From Jackrogersella multiformis (lineage: Eukaryota > Ascomycota > Sordariomycetes > Xylariales > Hypoxylaceae): a stretch of DNA of 64,000 bases. The position numbers and the translations under genes were made by a program. Below are positions 12,213 to 23,989 of the stretch, piece by piece (position 1 is the stretch's first letter; the number at the start of each line of letters is the position of its first letter). The DNA lies in NCBI GenBank assembly GCA_902806575.1, contig CADCXD010000004.1, positions 2,542,001-2,606,000 of the forward strand, in the 5' to 3' direction. The notes beneath the pieces were generated by a model, which did no database searches, was not told the DNA's origin, and was given only the letters and a program-made list of their open reading frames with translations.

Positions 12213-13669
12213 TCAAAACCTCGCCTCCACCTTCTTCTCCGTATCCTGTATTGCCCACTCACTATACGACTTCCGGCTCAACACGCTCTTGCATTGCTCC
12301 ACCGTGAATCCCTTCGCCTCAACAGCAGGGTTGTACCCCAACCCATTCTTCTTCCCGACGGCTGCCGAATCCACCTCCGGCGCCAGGCCCCGGTCCGGAC
12401 GGCTGTACACCGTCACAACCGCCGCGCCGCCCAGGCCCAAGTTATGCTGCAGCGCGTACCGTGTACGCGGAACAGCGCGGTTGTTGGCCCAGCCGCGCAG
12501 GTGCCAGACGAGCTCGGCGCACTGGGCGAGGCCGGTGGCGCCGAGGGGGTGGCCCTTGGAGATGAGGCCGCCGGACGGGTTGACGACGTACTTCCCGCCG
12601 TACGTGATGTCGCCCCTGCGCACCATCTCGTGGGCCGTGCCAGGCGCGCACAGGCCCAGCCCGTCCAGCGTCACCATCTCGTTGGCGGAGAAGCAGTCGT
12701 GCAGCTCGACGACCTGGACGTCCGCGGGCTTGACGCCGGCTTCCCCGAGCGCGGCCTCGGCTGCGCGCGCGGTCATGCCGTACCCGACGAGGTCGATGGC
12801 GCTGCGCGAGAACAGCGCCGGCGAGTCCGTCGCCATGCATTGCCCTGCGATCAGGATGGCTTGGTCCTTCAGGTGCGGCCGCGCGTCGAGGAAGTCTTGC
12901 GATACCAGAACGGTAGCGGCGCTGCCATCCGAGGTGGGGCAGCATTGCAGCTTGGTGAGAGGCTCGTGGACCATAGGCGACTTCATGATCTGGTCGAGGG
13001 TGTACACGTCCTGGAACTGGGAGTACGGGTTGCGGGCGGAGTGCTCGTGGTTGACCCTGCTGATCTCCGCGAAGTCCTCGGGCTTAGCACCGTATCTACG
13101 ACAAAATAATCAGCGGTTGACTCAGACTCAGCATTGATTCCTACGCTATTGCGAGTGGGATCGGGCTGCGCCTACTTCTCCATGTACTCCTTCCCGGCGT
13201 TGCCAAACAGCTGAGCGGCGCCCGGAGCATTCGTAATGCCGCGGGTCTCTATCATCATCTTACTGGAGGTACCGATGGGATTCTCCCTATCGTTGAAGAA
13301 AGACTGCAGGCTGCCGCGCATCATCTTCTCGAATCCAATGACAAGGATGCAGTCGGCACCGCCGTAGGAAATGGTGTTTCGGGCCATAGACAGACCAGTC
13401 GAGCCGGTGGAGCAGTTGTTGTTGACGTTGATAATGGGAATCTGGGTCATGCCAAACTGGTAGAAGACGCGCTGGCCGCAGGTAGAGTCGCCGTAGCAGT
13501 AGCAGGCGATGCCCTGCTCGACATCGTCGTAGTTGATGTGAGCGTCGAGCATGGCCTTGACGCCGGCTTCGAAGCCGAGCTCCGTGTAGTCGACCTTGCC
13601 ACGGGGCTTAATGAACTTGGTCATGCCCACGCCTAAGACGTACACGGGCTGCTTCTGCTTAGCCGGCAT
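12213..13669 (-). CDS. SCP2-type thiolase (sterol carrier protein x-like)
   Basis: Two exons (13669-13176 and 13095-12213) joined across an 80-bp intron (donor GTAGGC, acceptor CGTAG) give 458 residues, the usual length of fungal SCP2-thiolases. The start MPAKQKQPVYVLGVG puts the conserved first strand at the N-terminus. Catalytic landmarks are Cys86 in NNNCSTGSTG, HDCFSANE in the C-terminal half and GGLISKGHPLGATG, which carries the active-site His. Family members thiolytically cleave or condense 3-oxoacyl-CoA in peroxisomes or mitochondria, commonly for branched-chain or sterol side chains. There is no SCP2 lipid-transfer domain. The protein ends in ARF, which is not a canonical SKL-type peroxisomal signal. 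An in-frame ATG lies further upstream at 13762 but gives an N-terminus unlike the family. It is the first intact gene beside the RIP tract. Confidence 0.93.
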
Positions 13670-15153
13670 CTTGAGTCCTAACTCGGCTTTTTGAGGCCTA
13701 AGTATGTAGGTATAAAGGTTCGTATAGGTAGGTATTTCGGAGTGATCAAATACCGAGCTCAATAGTTAGTTAGCTTTAGAAGCTAGGTAATTCTAGAAGA
13801 CAAGATGATGAGAGTGCGTGAACGGTCTGTCCGGTCGCACGTTAGATATCACGAATACAGACTCCGATTGTGTAATATGAAAGCATCGTCATAATTCGAA
13901 CACAGCAAATATTTAATTTAAATACAGCGTAGAAGCTTTACCACGACGTATGACCCGAAGCTCCCTGGCTTCTCTAGTGTACATAATAGGTACCATAGTA
14001 ACGGGTCATCCCTAGGTGACAGGGTGCGGAGATGTGGAGAAAGGAGCTCTTCTCCACGTGCGGGGCCTACCCAAGCTAGCCGAGCTGGCCGAGGCAATTC
14101 CCGAATTAGGATAGTCAAGGGTTACTATCGTGAGTGTTATTCCCGTACCTACCTAAGTAGGTACTTAACGTTTAATATCCTATGAATGCGTATAAAAGAT
14201 AAAGGATTAAAGAAGGCTTAATAGTGTATGTAGTAGCATTAAGTACAAGTTGTCCAAATTCATACACAAGCAAGACACAAAAACACATAAAAATAAAGTG
14301 CTATGTCGTGTTGTATAAAGAGCACATGTATCTCTTTTAAACTGGCCATGAAAAGTGGCATGACATGAGGGTAGGGTTCATTCATTACTATTCATACAAT
14401 TAATCGAATATGTCTATCTTTTATCTTCGCCACCAGTAGTATTTACTCGCCTAACAGTCCAGCCAGGAAGTAAAACAAGTAGTATAGTGTAACAGCCACT
14501 GCTTGGACTTTCTCCTGTTCTTCCACCAAGCCGTAGCTTACCTAGGTTAAGTTCTATTCATACCTAGGTATGTAAGGTCAGCAACACACCATTAAGCCGC
14601 CTTGAAATTATATCTGCTAGGTTCTATCGCAATATAGATATTATCAACAGCTATCGTTATATTATTAAATGTATATTTTATGTTTACTGGACTGCTTGAG
14701 ATTTCAATCCCATCTCCAGAACTCCGACGCTGTTCATAGCGATAGTCGTGATTGTCGTGGTAATTTTCAGGGGACGCGAGGGAAGGGCATCCCCAGTCTA
14801 AGTCATATTCTTTAATATATGGCACTAGGATATAGATAGATAGAATACCAGGTGTTGTGGGGGAAAGCGCTAGAGGCAGTCCCATGCTTGTGCTAAGTTT
14901 TGGTCTCGTCCAAGACAAAAATGTCATCGGTTGAAGTATATGTATCCGGGCAGTGGAGCTGGATTTGGGTCTGGGCCACTGAATATGTAGACGGGAAGAA
15001 ATCTAGCGAAAATGATTTTACCCGATAAAGCTCTCAATAAATCGGTGTCGTGGAAGCTCCCTAGAAGATAACTCTAGGAAAATCTAATCCACCCAGTCGT
15101 ATTACGAGGTGAGCCTATCGTTTAGGGGGCGAGAAAGTGTCCAGTTTTCGACA
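13670..15153. other. Intergenic between thiolase and Zn2Cys6 factor
   Basis: About 1.5 kb with no supported gene. It should contain the thiolase promoter (right of 13,669 on the minus strand) and the 3' flank of the transcription factor. A copy of the dispersed palindrome, TACCTACCTAAGTAGGTA, lies near 14,146-14,163. The minus frame at 14,592-14,927 has no recognisable motif. Confidence 0.6.
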
Positions 15154-17701
15154 TCAAGACGGTCCAGACTGGAGGAGTGGATTCCAGAACTCCATATCCC
15201 ACATGGCAGCCAAGTCGTCGGGTGCCTGAATAATTAGAGTCGCTTCCTCGGCAGCGGCTTGCGGGGAGAAACGTACACAGTTGGGAGTATCTGGCGTCGT
15301 CATGAAGGGTTGTATGTGATTTACGAAGCTCGAGTTTGGCTGCATCGGATTCAACTGAACCGATACTGGTGACGGTATTATCTGTTCAAAGGTCAACAAT
15401 ACGTTTCGAATACATAGTTGAACGGATTTCCTTACCGGCATCGAAGCCATATTCTCTTGGTTCGCGTGTATCGCTGCCATGCCCGCATCCAGAATCGCCT
15501 GTAGGCCGGTTTTAATGGCCTCCCTCTTCTGCTCCGGCGTTCCGCCCTGCGAGGTGTTGAACACGACTGTGAGCGAGACCACGTCTCTCAAATCCGTCCC
15601 AATCTCCCGTATTCTTTGATTCATATTATCCAGCACTTTTTGCACGACACTCCTTATCCGCGGTATAGAGAGCAAGACCGAACTTTTGGATGCGATCGTG
15701 CATGATTCCTCCGCTGACTCCAATTTGACGTTCGAATCCAAATTTGGCGGTGCTGATGACACGGAACCGTGGATTGATTGTTTCATGTAGTAGCATAGGC
15801 TGAAAGCGGCTTGGAGAATTTCCTGTTTGAGGACTAGTTGTTGCATATGCCAGATGTGATGATAATCAGGCGAGGAGGGGTCTAATTCGTCTAGGTAGGA
15901 CAGCAGGACCATCGATGACCTGAGATATCCCGTCACGATTTGCTGGGGAACATCCGAATCGCTCAAGGCGAAAGGTCGATACAATGCTAATAGGGGCCGC
16001 CGACAATGCATGTCCAAGACGACTCGCGTCATCCACCGCCGGCGGACTTCTTGCATGTCGTTCGCGTGCGCTGGTGGGACGATGTACCTCACATCCTCGA
16101 AGACTCGTTCTAATTCATTGCCAAGTTCCAAGACTTGCTGATAATCCTGGAGACTGTCGGTACGGTTGATTACATCAACAACCCTGAAGCGCATAGATAG
16201 CGTGCTGGCAGCAAACACCTGGACGCGCGAATCGGTATCTTGGTCGATCGGCTTCGAAGGAGGAAGCTGTTCTGTGCCAGGATGGATGTCGGCATCATCA
16301 AGGTTTCTAGGTGCTAAGCAGGTGAAATCGCCCTCCCGGATGCAGCAAGGCAGATTGCACTGCATGGACATATGCACGTCAAGTTCGAGGATCGTAAACC
16401 ACAGCTTCCTCCTCTGCTCGGCCCAGAAAGGCGATATCTTCTGCGAGAATTCCGAAGGGTCTCGGTGGAGCCCCATGGTCATCGCCATCCGCACGATGAG
16501 GCCGAGATGCGTCCATGACTCCTGGTTCTGCGGGTTGATCATCCTCTGCGCCATGAGCTGGAGGACCTCGGTCTGAAGCGTGCTAAATTCGACCAGCTGC
16601 TTCCCCCGGAGGCTATCGAGCCATGTTCTCACGAGAGAGCTGGCTGTCGGGATGTGAATTCCTTCTCGGTCGGGATACTGCCCCTTCCCAGCCCCGAGGA
16701 ACCGATATCCGACACATAGTATTGAGAGGAGCTGGGGCAGATATGCTTCGGGTTGAGGCTTACCCTCCCAATATTGATTATACTGCCTCATAAACGAGGT
16801 AATATGCAGGATACGATAGATGGTCTCAGATCCATTTAGATAGATGTTGAGAAGAGTATCACAGACTGCTTTACTCGGCAAGACATCCGCCATCCGCTTC
16901 TGGATCGGCGTCATCGAGTCGACAAACACCGTGATCGGGGCGGTGGACTTGCGATGCTCATCCTGAAGAGCCTTGTGGATCTTCTGGATGTTGAAGAACA
17001 TCTCCCTGATGTCGCTAGACTTGTTCCTGCTGAACATGAAGTCCTTCGCCTCATCGAACTGCGATTGGATTAGCCTAAACATATTTCAACGATATAGTTG
17101 GGATATTATAAAAATAAAAATAAACCAAAATGGAGCGTGAAGGAAAGAAAGAAAGAAAGTGCAAACCCACGAGGTTGACCAGAACGCGCGTGCTCATCTG
17201 GCCGAAAAACCGCGTCCGCAGCCCCCCTTTCACTGTCAAACCGCGAATCGTAAGCGATGACGCGGCCGGGCGCTGCTGGGGCGGACCGGCGCTGCTGGAC
17301 TCCGCGATGGACGAGGTTCTCGAGTTCAGCAGCCGGTTCTCCAGGCGTTCGAGCCTGGCGGCGTGTTCCTCGAGCACGATGGCGTAGCCGGCGTCGCGCT
17401 GGCTCGACTCCTGGCTCGCCCCCGCGCGGTTCCGCTTGACCGTCCTCTCGGGCGTCTCGGCGTCCGAGCCGTCGCTCAGGCTCACGACCTCGCCCTCGGC
17501 CGCGTAGCGGCACGCGCGCTGCGCCTTCTGGCATTGCGCGCACGGCGAGCCGCGGTCGCACTTGAGCTTCCGCTTCCGGCACTCCAGGCAGCTCTTGACC
17601 GGGCGCGGGCGCTTCACGCTGCGGGAGGGCGCCACGAAGCTGTAGACCGGGCTCTTGGTGGTGCTGCTGCTGACCGATGCCGGCGACTTCCCGTTGTCCA
17701 T
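15154..17701 (-). CDS. Zn2Cys6 fungal-specific transcription factor
   Basis: Exon 1 (17701-17171, 177 codons) and exon 2 (17058-15154) join across a 112-bp intron (donor GTGGGT, acceptor ATCGCAG) to give 811 residues. The binuclear zinc cluster is complete: Cys38, 41, 48, 54, 57 and 64 with spacing CX2CX6CX5CX2CX6C and the basic run RKRKLKC. A short heptad-like segment, HAARLERLENRLL, follows as a probable dimerisation element. The rest is the fungal_trans-type middle homology region, with LVRTWLDSLRGKQ, GLHRDPSEF and WFTILELDVHMSMQ. A nearer acceptor (TTTAG, 17075) would break the frame, so I chose the in-frame one. These proteins are nuclear, sequence-specific regulators, often of metabolism. 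The target is unknown; neither neighbour indicates it. Confidence 0.92.
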
Positions 17702-19212
17702 TAGGGGTTTAGTTCTCTTTCCGTGTGTGTGTTTTATGCACAGCCGGGAGAGCGAGCGTTCGGCAGATGGAGCGAACCGAACAACAACAACAACAGTGAG
17801 CGACCTAATTCTAATTCATGGAGGTGAGCGAGTAGGCCGGGCCAGGCCAGACCACATGGCGGTGGAGGTCAGTGTGGTGTCTGTCCAGATGCTGCTATCA
17901 AGCGGGACATCTGATGACTAACCCAGAAAGCTTCCTTCGGACGAGACTCTATGGCAAATCGCGGACTAAGCGGAGATATTATTATGATTCGTGCGATTTG
18001 TGAGGGAAATAAAAGGCGAAAGGCTTTCCAAGTAAAGTCTTGGTAGGATCCGAGCTAGCCAAGCCAAGCTCATCAACAAAACTAAAGTACCTAAGCCATG
18101 TCGGTGTTGGAACTTGGAAGAAGAAGAAGAAGAAGAAGAAACAAAAGGCGGTACGGTAACTATGGGAGTCATCGCTAGCAGGGCAGAGCAGCAGGGGGGT
18201 TTTTCTTCTTCTTTTCCCTAGCGAATTTCCACTCTTGTCAACAAAGTACCTGAGCTGCCAGGCTGCTAAGCCAGAATATTTCTTTTACATGCCTACCTAG
18301 GACAAGTCTAGAACTTCAACCGGGCATATCAGCAGGACACGTGACCGAATCCTGGCACTTCTTCTCCATCCTTAGGGCGCCAAGAATTCTTCACGAGCCA
18401 AAGGAGGCCTGGGAGGCCAAAGAGAGGTCAGCCCCTTGTCCGCTATGCCCGGCAGAGTCTCATTAGTCTCGGCCGGTTCGGGCGTAGCTTATAATTGGGC
18501 GCGCAGAGCGTCTGGAGGTGCCAAGGCTCATCATCATTTCCGAGAGGATGGGTCATCTGTGAGTCTGTGAGTTACTGATCGTCATAATGGCCCTATACCG
18601 TTTCATCATTCCTTGGAACAGAAGAATATGAGGTTGCAGTTTGTTTTGGCGACGCACCGCTTAGTATGCATGCACAGATGGTTCATAACCGCAACGAGTA
18701 TATCGCCCGACCTCATCTGGTCTAGTTAGTCAACCGCACGTGGATGCTGGGATAAACCCGAGTAGAAAAACGAGCAATATGGTGACGCTAGCTTGGCATC
18801 GAAACCGGATACAGCTAGCCTCACGTTCATACAGACGATACGGATTCCCGAATTGGTGGGTAAAACAGGCGCGGATTACGACTGAGAGACGCACTCCAAC
18901 GAATTCCACTAGGTATTCATCACGAAGAAGCTTGGCCGACAAGGCTAACTCGATCCTACCCTCTACACGGTAATTAAACCATATTATCATATCGTAGCAT
19001 TCGGTATGTAGTATAAAATTATTACTTTCAGTTAAACACGTCTTGGTATTGGATTTTGGATGGCCATAATGTTAACCCATCGCGGAGAATAACTTCTGAC
19101 TGCTAAGGTAGGTACCTAATCTTATATCTGTCTTATCCGACTACACATATGCATCATCAACCTTAGCAGGGCGTGCAAGTATTAATACTTGCCTCGTGCG
19201 GCTAGACCAAAA
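17702..19212. other. Intergenic upstream of the Zn2Cys6 factor
   Basis: About 1.5 kb that includes the transcription factor promoter and the 3' flank of the LPMO gene. I see a GAA repeat (17 kb side, listed separately), a CACGTG box near 18,339 and no gene. Short frames on both strands at 18.73-18.99 kb have no recognisable features. Confidence 0.6.
18117..18141. repeat. (GAA)n microsatellite
   Basis: Eight uninterrupted GAA triplets lie about 0.4 kb upstream of the Zn2Cys6 factor start. On the coding strand of that gene this is a TTC-rich tract, common in fungal promoters and 5' leaders. Confidence 0.85.
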
Positions 19213-20418
19213 TCACAGCACGGCAGTAGCTCGAGGCACTGCTGGTGGTGCCGACCTAGCTGCAACCAAAAGGGTGGTCGGCACAGCCGCTGCAGCTACC
19301 GGTGTCATATCTGCAGCTTTCGCGTAAGCCGCCTTCGCAGTAAACGCGTAGACGCCTGTGGCCGTGGCTGTGATTGGACCTGGCTTCGTCTGACTAATAG
19401 AAAGCGCTCCGCTATACAGGGCCGGCTAGACGATGTCAGCCTCAATATCAAATTACATGCGCCAAGAGGGATATTCATATCAAGCCAGACTTACACCGGG
19501 GATTATGTAAGCCGTCGGGTGCGAGAACAAGTCGAACTTGATGCCAGGATCGTTAGCCTTGTAAAGCTCGGTCGCAGGGACACCTGCTGGGTTTGCGGTG
19601 CCCTTGCTGTCGATAGCTAGATTATAGCAGAAGGGGTAGCTCTGAGCGCCATTGGCGTTTCCGGCGGCGTGGAGCGCAATTATTTCGTGTCGCAGCACAT
19701 AGTTGCCCGGGGCGATGTCTTCGGGAATCCGGACCAACCAGCTATTGTTATTGTTCGTGAGCACATTAGCTGCCCATAGGTCGCTGGCTTGGTTAACCCA
19801 GCCAGCTTCACCGATCTTGAAGAACTTGAGCTTGGTCTTGTCGACAGTTTCCTTGAGGACAGTTAATATTTCATTAGTTACTCAACTAGGAGCAGATGAA
19901 ACTTACGCAAGGCCCGTTGCAGTTCGCCAGATAGTCCAGAACGGGACCTTTATGCGAGGCCGGCCATGGGGTCCATTGCACCTCTATCACGTCGCCTCCC
20001 TTCACGGGGACGGCCGCACCCGCCGGCTTGGCGCCCAGGTGGCATACCATGTCGGGAGTGCTAAACTTGTCAGGGGAGATAAACGTATTTCTATGTGGCT
20101 CAAAAGTAAGTACGGCCTACTAAATTTTGCAATCATGACGGCTTTAGGACAACGACATACTGCAAGTCGTCTGGGACGGACCACCCAACCACCGTAGGAG
20201 GCGGGCTCTTCCATTGGTAGCTTGGATTATAGCCATCATAGCTATTATAGATTCAAAAGTTAGTCGTAAGAATCACCTTGGAGCGACTGACTCTTTCCCT
20301 CAGCTTACAAGGTACTATCTATCACAACGGCACTGGCAATACCGTGAGCCTGTACGCTAACATCTGAGAGCAGAGTAGACAGGACAATAGAAAGCAAGAA
20401 ATTAGAAAGCGCCATCAT
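19213..20418 (-). CDS. AA9 lytic polysaccharide monooxygenase (secreted)
   Basis: Five exons (20418-20309, 20241-20161, 20090-19907, 19851-19495, 19425-19213) with introns of 55-70 bp give 314 residues. Residues 1-24 form a signal peptide ending VSVQA, so the mature protein starts at His25 (HGIASAVV), the first ligand of the copper histidine brace. The second brace His is in PDMVCHLG. LRHEIIALHAAG and the Q-x-Y of AQSYPFCYN supply the secondary-sphere His, Gln and axial Tyr. Cys pairs typical of AA9 are present. AA9 enzymes oxidatively cleave cellulose and some hemicelluloses outside the cell, using copper and H2O2 or O2. No CBM1 follows; the last ~50 residues are Ala/Thr/Pro-rich. Two ATGs are adjacent (20418 and 20415) and either could be used. 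Confidence 0.95.
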
Positions 20419-20506
20419 AATAGGGATCACCGTCGCACGCTGGAGGATCTACACTCTGCATTTGATGGATGATCGCGATCGCCCATGCATGACCCCGTAC
20501 TTGGGG

Positions 20507-20513
20507 TTTATAA
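20507..20513 (-). promoter_or_regulatory. TATA-like box of the LPMO gene
   Basis: On the minus strand TTATAAA lies about 90 nt upstream of the LPMO start codon, a plausible TATA position for a strongly inducible secreted-enzyme gene. The location is seen; function is inferred. Confidence 0.4.
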
Positions 20514-21397
20514 GTATTTGAGCTCCAAAGGGGGGCCAACACTGGCATGGCTCGGCTCGGCCAAGTTTCTCGAATGATCAGATGGTGGAGTGCTCTTCAT
20601 AACAAGGGCCCAATCATGTGAATATCCTCATACCTCTATCGCCCGGTTTTCGATTCTAGAATCCGCATCGTGTTCCAATATCGAGATCTCCTGAGCCAAT
20701 CATGGTCTAGAGTCGATACCAAACTGTCGACTTCTCGCAGCAGAACCATTTATCCCCACGACACTTTCCCCAGAATCCGGGGCTACTCTCCCCGAAATAG
20801 CAACTGCCTTGGGCATCATGGGGCTCGTTTGCGGAAAGGTCAGTCTTGGGAGGAGGCGATTATTGGACTTGACCACAGGTTAAGCTTTCCGTCAAGCCGG
20901 CGGCTATATTCACCGGCAGGGAAGCTAGCCAGACTCAGCTTCTTGAGCAATCGAGTTCATCCGTTTTCATTTATAGTATAAATGTGCTGGCTAGAAAGAT
21001 CAGGATCATGACGATGTCCATATGCTTACTAGCTTCTTCTCTTTATTCGTATCTCCGACATAGGATTTCTCGGCTGATGCATGCTGCGTACATTCGCAAG
21101 AAGTATCGCCCGACGTGTTTATGATAGGCCACAGATTAACAAAATATAATGAAGCATCTTCAAGAATGACTAAATGTGTAAGAGTTAAATTTAAAGAGCA
21201 GTTTCATTGTGCTCGAGGATTCTGATCTATAGACAAACAGAAAAGAATTGGGCTAAGGAAAGAAAATTAAAGGAGTAAAGTGAAAGTGAGTGATCATTTT
21301 ATCAAACGGGATGCAATCAAAAAAGGAAAATAATGTACAGAAAATGTACAGTCAAACTGATTGATTGATGATAGATGTGCTTGAAAAGGCAAAATAC
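20514..21397. other. Intergenic between LPMO and tRNA-Asp
   Basis: This should hold the distal LPMO promoter. A plus-strand frame of 103 codons at 20,670-20,981 has no recognisable motif and I do not call it a gene. Nothing else is apparent. Confidence 0.55.
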
Positions 21398-21402
21398 AAA
21401 AA
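21398..21402 (-). terminator. Pol III terminator of tRNA-Asp
   Basis: Five T residues on the minus strand, starting 13 nt after the discriminator base of the tRNA gene, match a minimal RNA polymerase III terminator. Confidence 0.6.
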
Positions 21403-21414
21403 GAAGAAAGTGAG

Positions 21415-21500
21415 CTCTCGATCGGGGAATCGAACCCCGGCCACCTGCGTACTTGTTCATTGATGACAAGCAGGTATCCTGACCACTAGACCAATCGAGA
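21415..21500 (-). tRNA. tRNA-Asp (GTC) with a 14-nt intron
   Basis: The acceptor strands TCTCGAT and ATCGAGA pair perfectly, with G as discriminator. The D-arm box reads TGGTCTAGTGG and the T-arm GGTTCGATTCC, which double as the Pol III A and B boxes. The anticodon stem CCTGC/GCAGG encloses the loop TTGTCAC with anticodon GTC. A 14-nt intron (TCAATGAACAAGTA) interrupts one base after the anticodon, the canonical site for the tRNA splicing endonuclease. The mature length is 72 nt before CCA addition. Confidence 0.95.
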
Positions 21501-22256
21501 CGATGACTGCCGGGTATATTTGGGATACCCGACATTGCTAGTGCGCTGTGAGACTGCGATTATTTGCGGTATATAACTCTTGCGAAAGCCGATTACTTAG
21601 CCCGATGCTAAGCCGCCAGTCGCTATAACTATAACATGTACCTAGAGTTACCTACTACTACCGAGAGGTCTAGGTAAGGTTCGTAACACATGCTTGCGTC
21701 AGAAGATAAGATATTTTCGGAAGTTTGCCAGAATGTGTGGGGAACACCCGTTATTTGGTAGGTATGGCCGTGAAAGGAGACACATTGTCCATCGTGAGTA
21801 GAAATATCGTATTGGAGGGGAGGTGTGCACAAGGAATAGACAACACATTGTAGTATCAAACATAACAAGCTCTGCTATAATAGTCCTAGTTGACTATAAA
21901 TAAGTATGTAGTTTCTGAATCGGTATATTTAAATCATTCGAAATATTTAACCAAGTAACTTAGAAGACAATGCAATTCATGATTCATCAAATCACATCAA
22001 GAAGCTTTCTCTATTGTTGGCGCAAGCAAATATGTAAACCCATCCCATGCTAGGCTATCAGTCCCAAAGACCCGGCTTTATATTTCCCAAGTCAGGATCG
22101 CTTATGACGGCTCATCATAAAAAGGGGCAAAAAGGGAAATGGCATTATTCATGAGCGGAAGACCGAGACAACCCTCAAAATCCACCACCGTCCTAGGAGA
22201 ATATCCCTCCTATCCTACGAAGCAAAACATCGCGGTGGTTTCATGTCAAAAGCTCT
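21501..22256. other. Intergenic between tRNA-Asp and ATX1
   Basis: This 0.75-kb stretch holds the tRNA upstream flank and the 3' flank of ATX1. The minus frame at 21,629-21,868 has no recognisable content. Confidence 0.55.
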
Positions 22257-22661
22257 CTATTCGGTGATGTCGATACTTCGAGTCTCGCCGTCGGCCTCGC
22301 CTGAGTTGACCTTCTTGCCCGTCTTCTTGATCGTCTTGAGGACCGTCTCGTAGTCGAGGCCGGGCTTGGCCACGACGAGGGCCTCCTGCTTCTCGAGAGA
22401 GACCTCGTAGCTCTGGACACCTATTTTATATATTATTGTGAGCAACAACAAACAATACATCCTAATCGTTCATTCGATAGAATCGTCGGTCGTGCACAGA
22501 GGAGATAGAAACGGTGGCGCGGGCGAGGCTAGAAGTAGAAAAGTAGGACTAGAGTAAAAAATCTCACCCTCAAGCTTGCCGAGGACACGGTTAACAGCAC
22601 CCGAGCAACCGCCGCAGCTCATGCTGACGTTAAACTTGTAAGTGTGTTCCTGGTCGGCCAT
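22257..22661 (-). CDS. atx1: Cytosolic copper metallochaperone Atx1
   Basis: Exon 1 (22661-22568) and exon 2 (22420-22257) are separated by a 147-bp intron with donor GTGAG and acceptor AAATAG, giving 85 residues. The single heavy-metal-associated domain carries the MSCGGC metal site near residue 14 in the N-terminal loop, and the basic TIKKTGKKV helix-end that docks with the target ATPase. Atx1 binds Cu(I) in the cytosol and passes it to the Ccc2-type P-type ATPase of the secretory pathway, which loads secreted cuproenzymes. The length fits the family (yeast Atx1 is 73 residues), with a short acidic C-terminal tail. It lies on the same strand as the LPMO and tRNA but with ordinary spacing. 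Confidence 0.95.
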
Positions 22662-23989
22662 CGCGAAAGTATTTTGGGTTGGTCTGGGGAAAGATAAAAA
22701 TGATAAAATGAGGGGTGGTGGTGGTGATAGTGGTGATAGTAGTTATAGTGGATAAAACGAGTCGCAAGATCCGTAATTCGGCGGGGTAATCAGAAGTTCA
22801 GAGTTCAGAGACGAGAAAGATTGACAGAGATTATCGTTGTATGTACATCTGATACAGATGGTAGGAGGGGTGCCAGGGGCCGGAAGAGGACAGCTATGGG
22901 TTATTATATAGAGAATGTCTCTCGCGGGTAGAGGTAGCACGGTACGGTGTCCTGAGCGGGTGTCTCGAAGTTTGTATTAATAATTGATAACGGCTAGAAA
23001 TAGACAGGTCGTGATCAAGCATTATGTGATCCTTATGCTACGGGTACCTACCTAGGTACCTACAGTCTAGGAACTAGGTACCTCCGTAGCCTGTAGGTAC
23101 TTAAATGGATCTATTAAAGTCACTACCTAGGTAGCTTATACCTAATTGGGTACGTCACAGAAGGTAGAAGCGGGATTAATAATATCACCCCGCCTTCCGG
23201 GTTCCCGTTGCTCTGCTTTTACGCATAAAGATCGCAAGAAAGTATATCACAGTGCGGCGCATTGTCTTATCGGGATAATTCCACAAGATACAATTTCCAA
23301 GGTCATGAATAGCGCCAGTCCCTCTTATAAAGATACCTAAGCAGCTAAGGTATGACACTTCCACAGTATAAGCACTATCAGGGTACATCTGACGAATATG
23401 ATCTTGTGTCTCGCGTGCTACCAACCTGCCAACCTCCCACCAACAAAGAACGTCAAAGTCTTTCAAAATCGCCGTAATATGAAACCTGAGCAAGTTTCCC
23501 ATCTAGCCGCCCCCTTTTTGTCTTTTGTCTTCTATCTTTTCATCCAGAGCTGAAACTCGCCTTGACTGCCGCACGTTTGATTGCGAAAACTTGCTCACTA
23601 GGCTGCTAGGTACGGAATTGGAAACTCTGAATCTTAGCCAGATATTAAGGCGGATATCAACATCTTATTACACCTCACTATCAGGTAGGTACTTAAGTAG
23701 GCTGGTAGGTACATATGTAGGTATCCATGGATGTGTGTGAATGTGTACACCTAACAAGCTATCCATCGATCTTACACGTAGAAATGCAAGGGGTTGCAGC
23801 TCCATGCCCCGGGTTAGAAACTCGTCCCGTGCAATCATTGCTTCATGATCGACGTATTCCCAGTCCTCGCATGGCCTTCCTGCAGGAACCATAGTATTAA
23901 ATTGCGAGAGAGCTTTACCTAGGTAGGTAATCATCGGGTATTATGCACAAAACGCATATTTGAGATCTCTTCACCTGGTGTTGATGATA
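22662..23989. other. Intergenic between ATX1 and TCF25/Rqc1
   Basis: It holds the ATX1 upstream region, with a GGT/GATAGT-rich imperfect repeat at about 22,710-22,752, a dense cluster of TACCTAGG-type motifs at 23,043-23,130 and again at 23,680-23,930, and the 3' flank of the next gene. Two minus-strand frames (23,185-23,502 and 23,668-23,934) look mildly coding-like but match nothing I know. Confidence 0.5.
23043..23101. repeat. Cluster of TACCTAGGTA palindromes
   Basis: Several overlapping copies of GGTACCTACCTAGGTACC and related pieces occur within 60 bp upstream of ATX1. They belong to the dispersed family described for the 31-50 kb block. Confidence 0.7.

Noticed and set aside
12289..13137. 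Plus-strand frames of 271-282 codons over the thiolase gene
   Set aside because: They are antisense shadows of a GC-rich coding exon; the minus strand encodes a complete thiolase.
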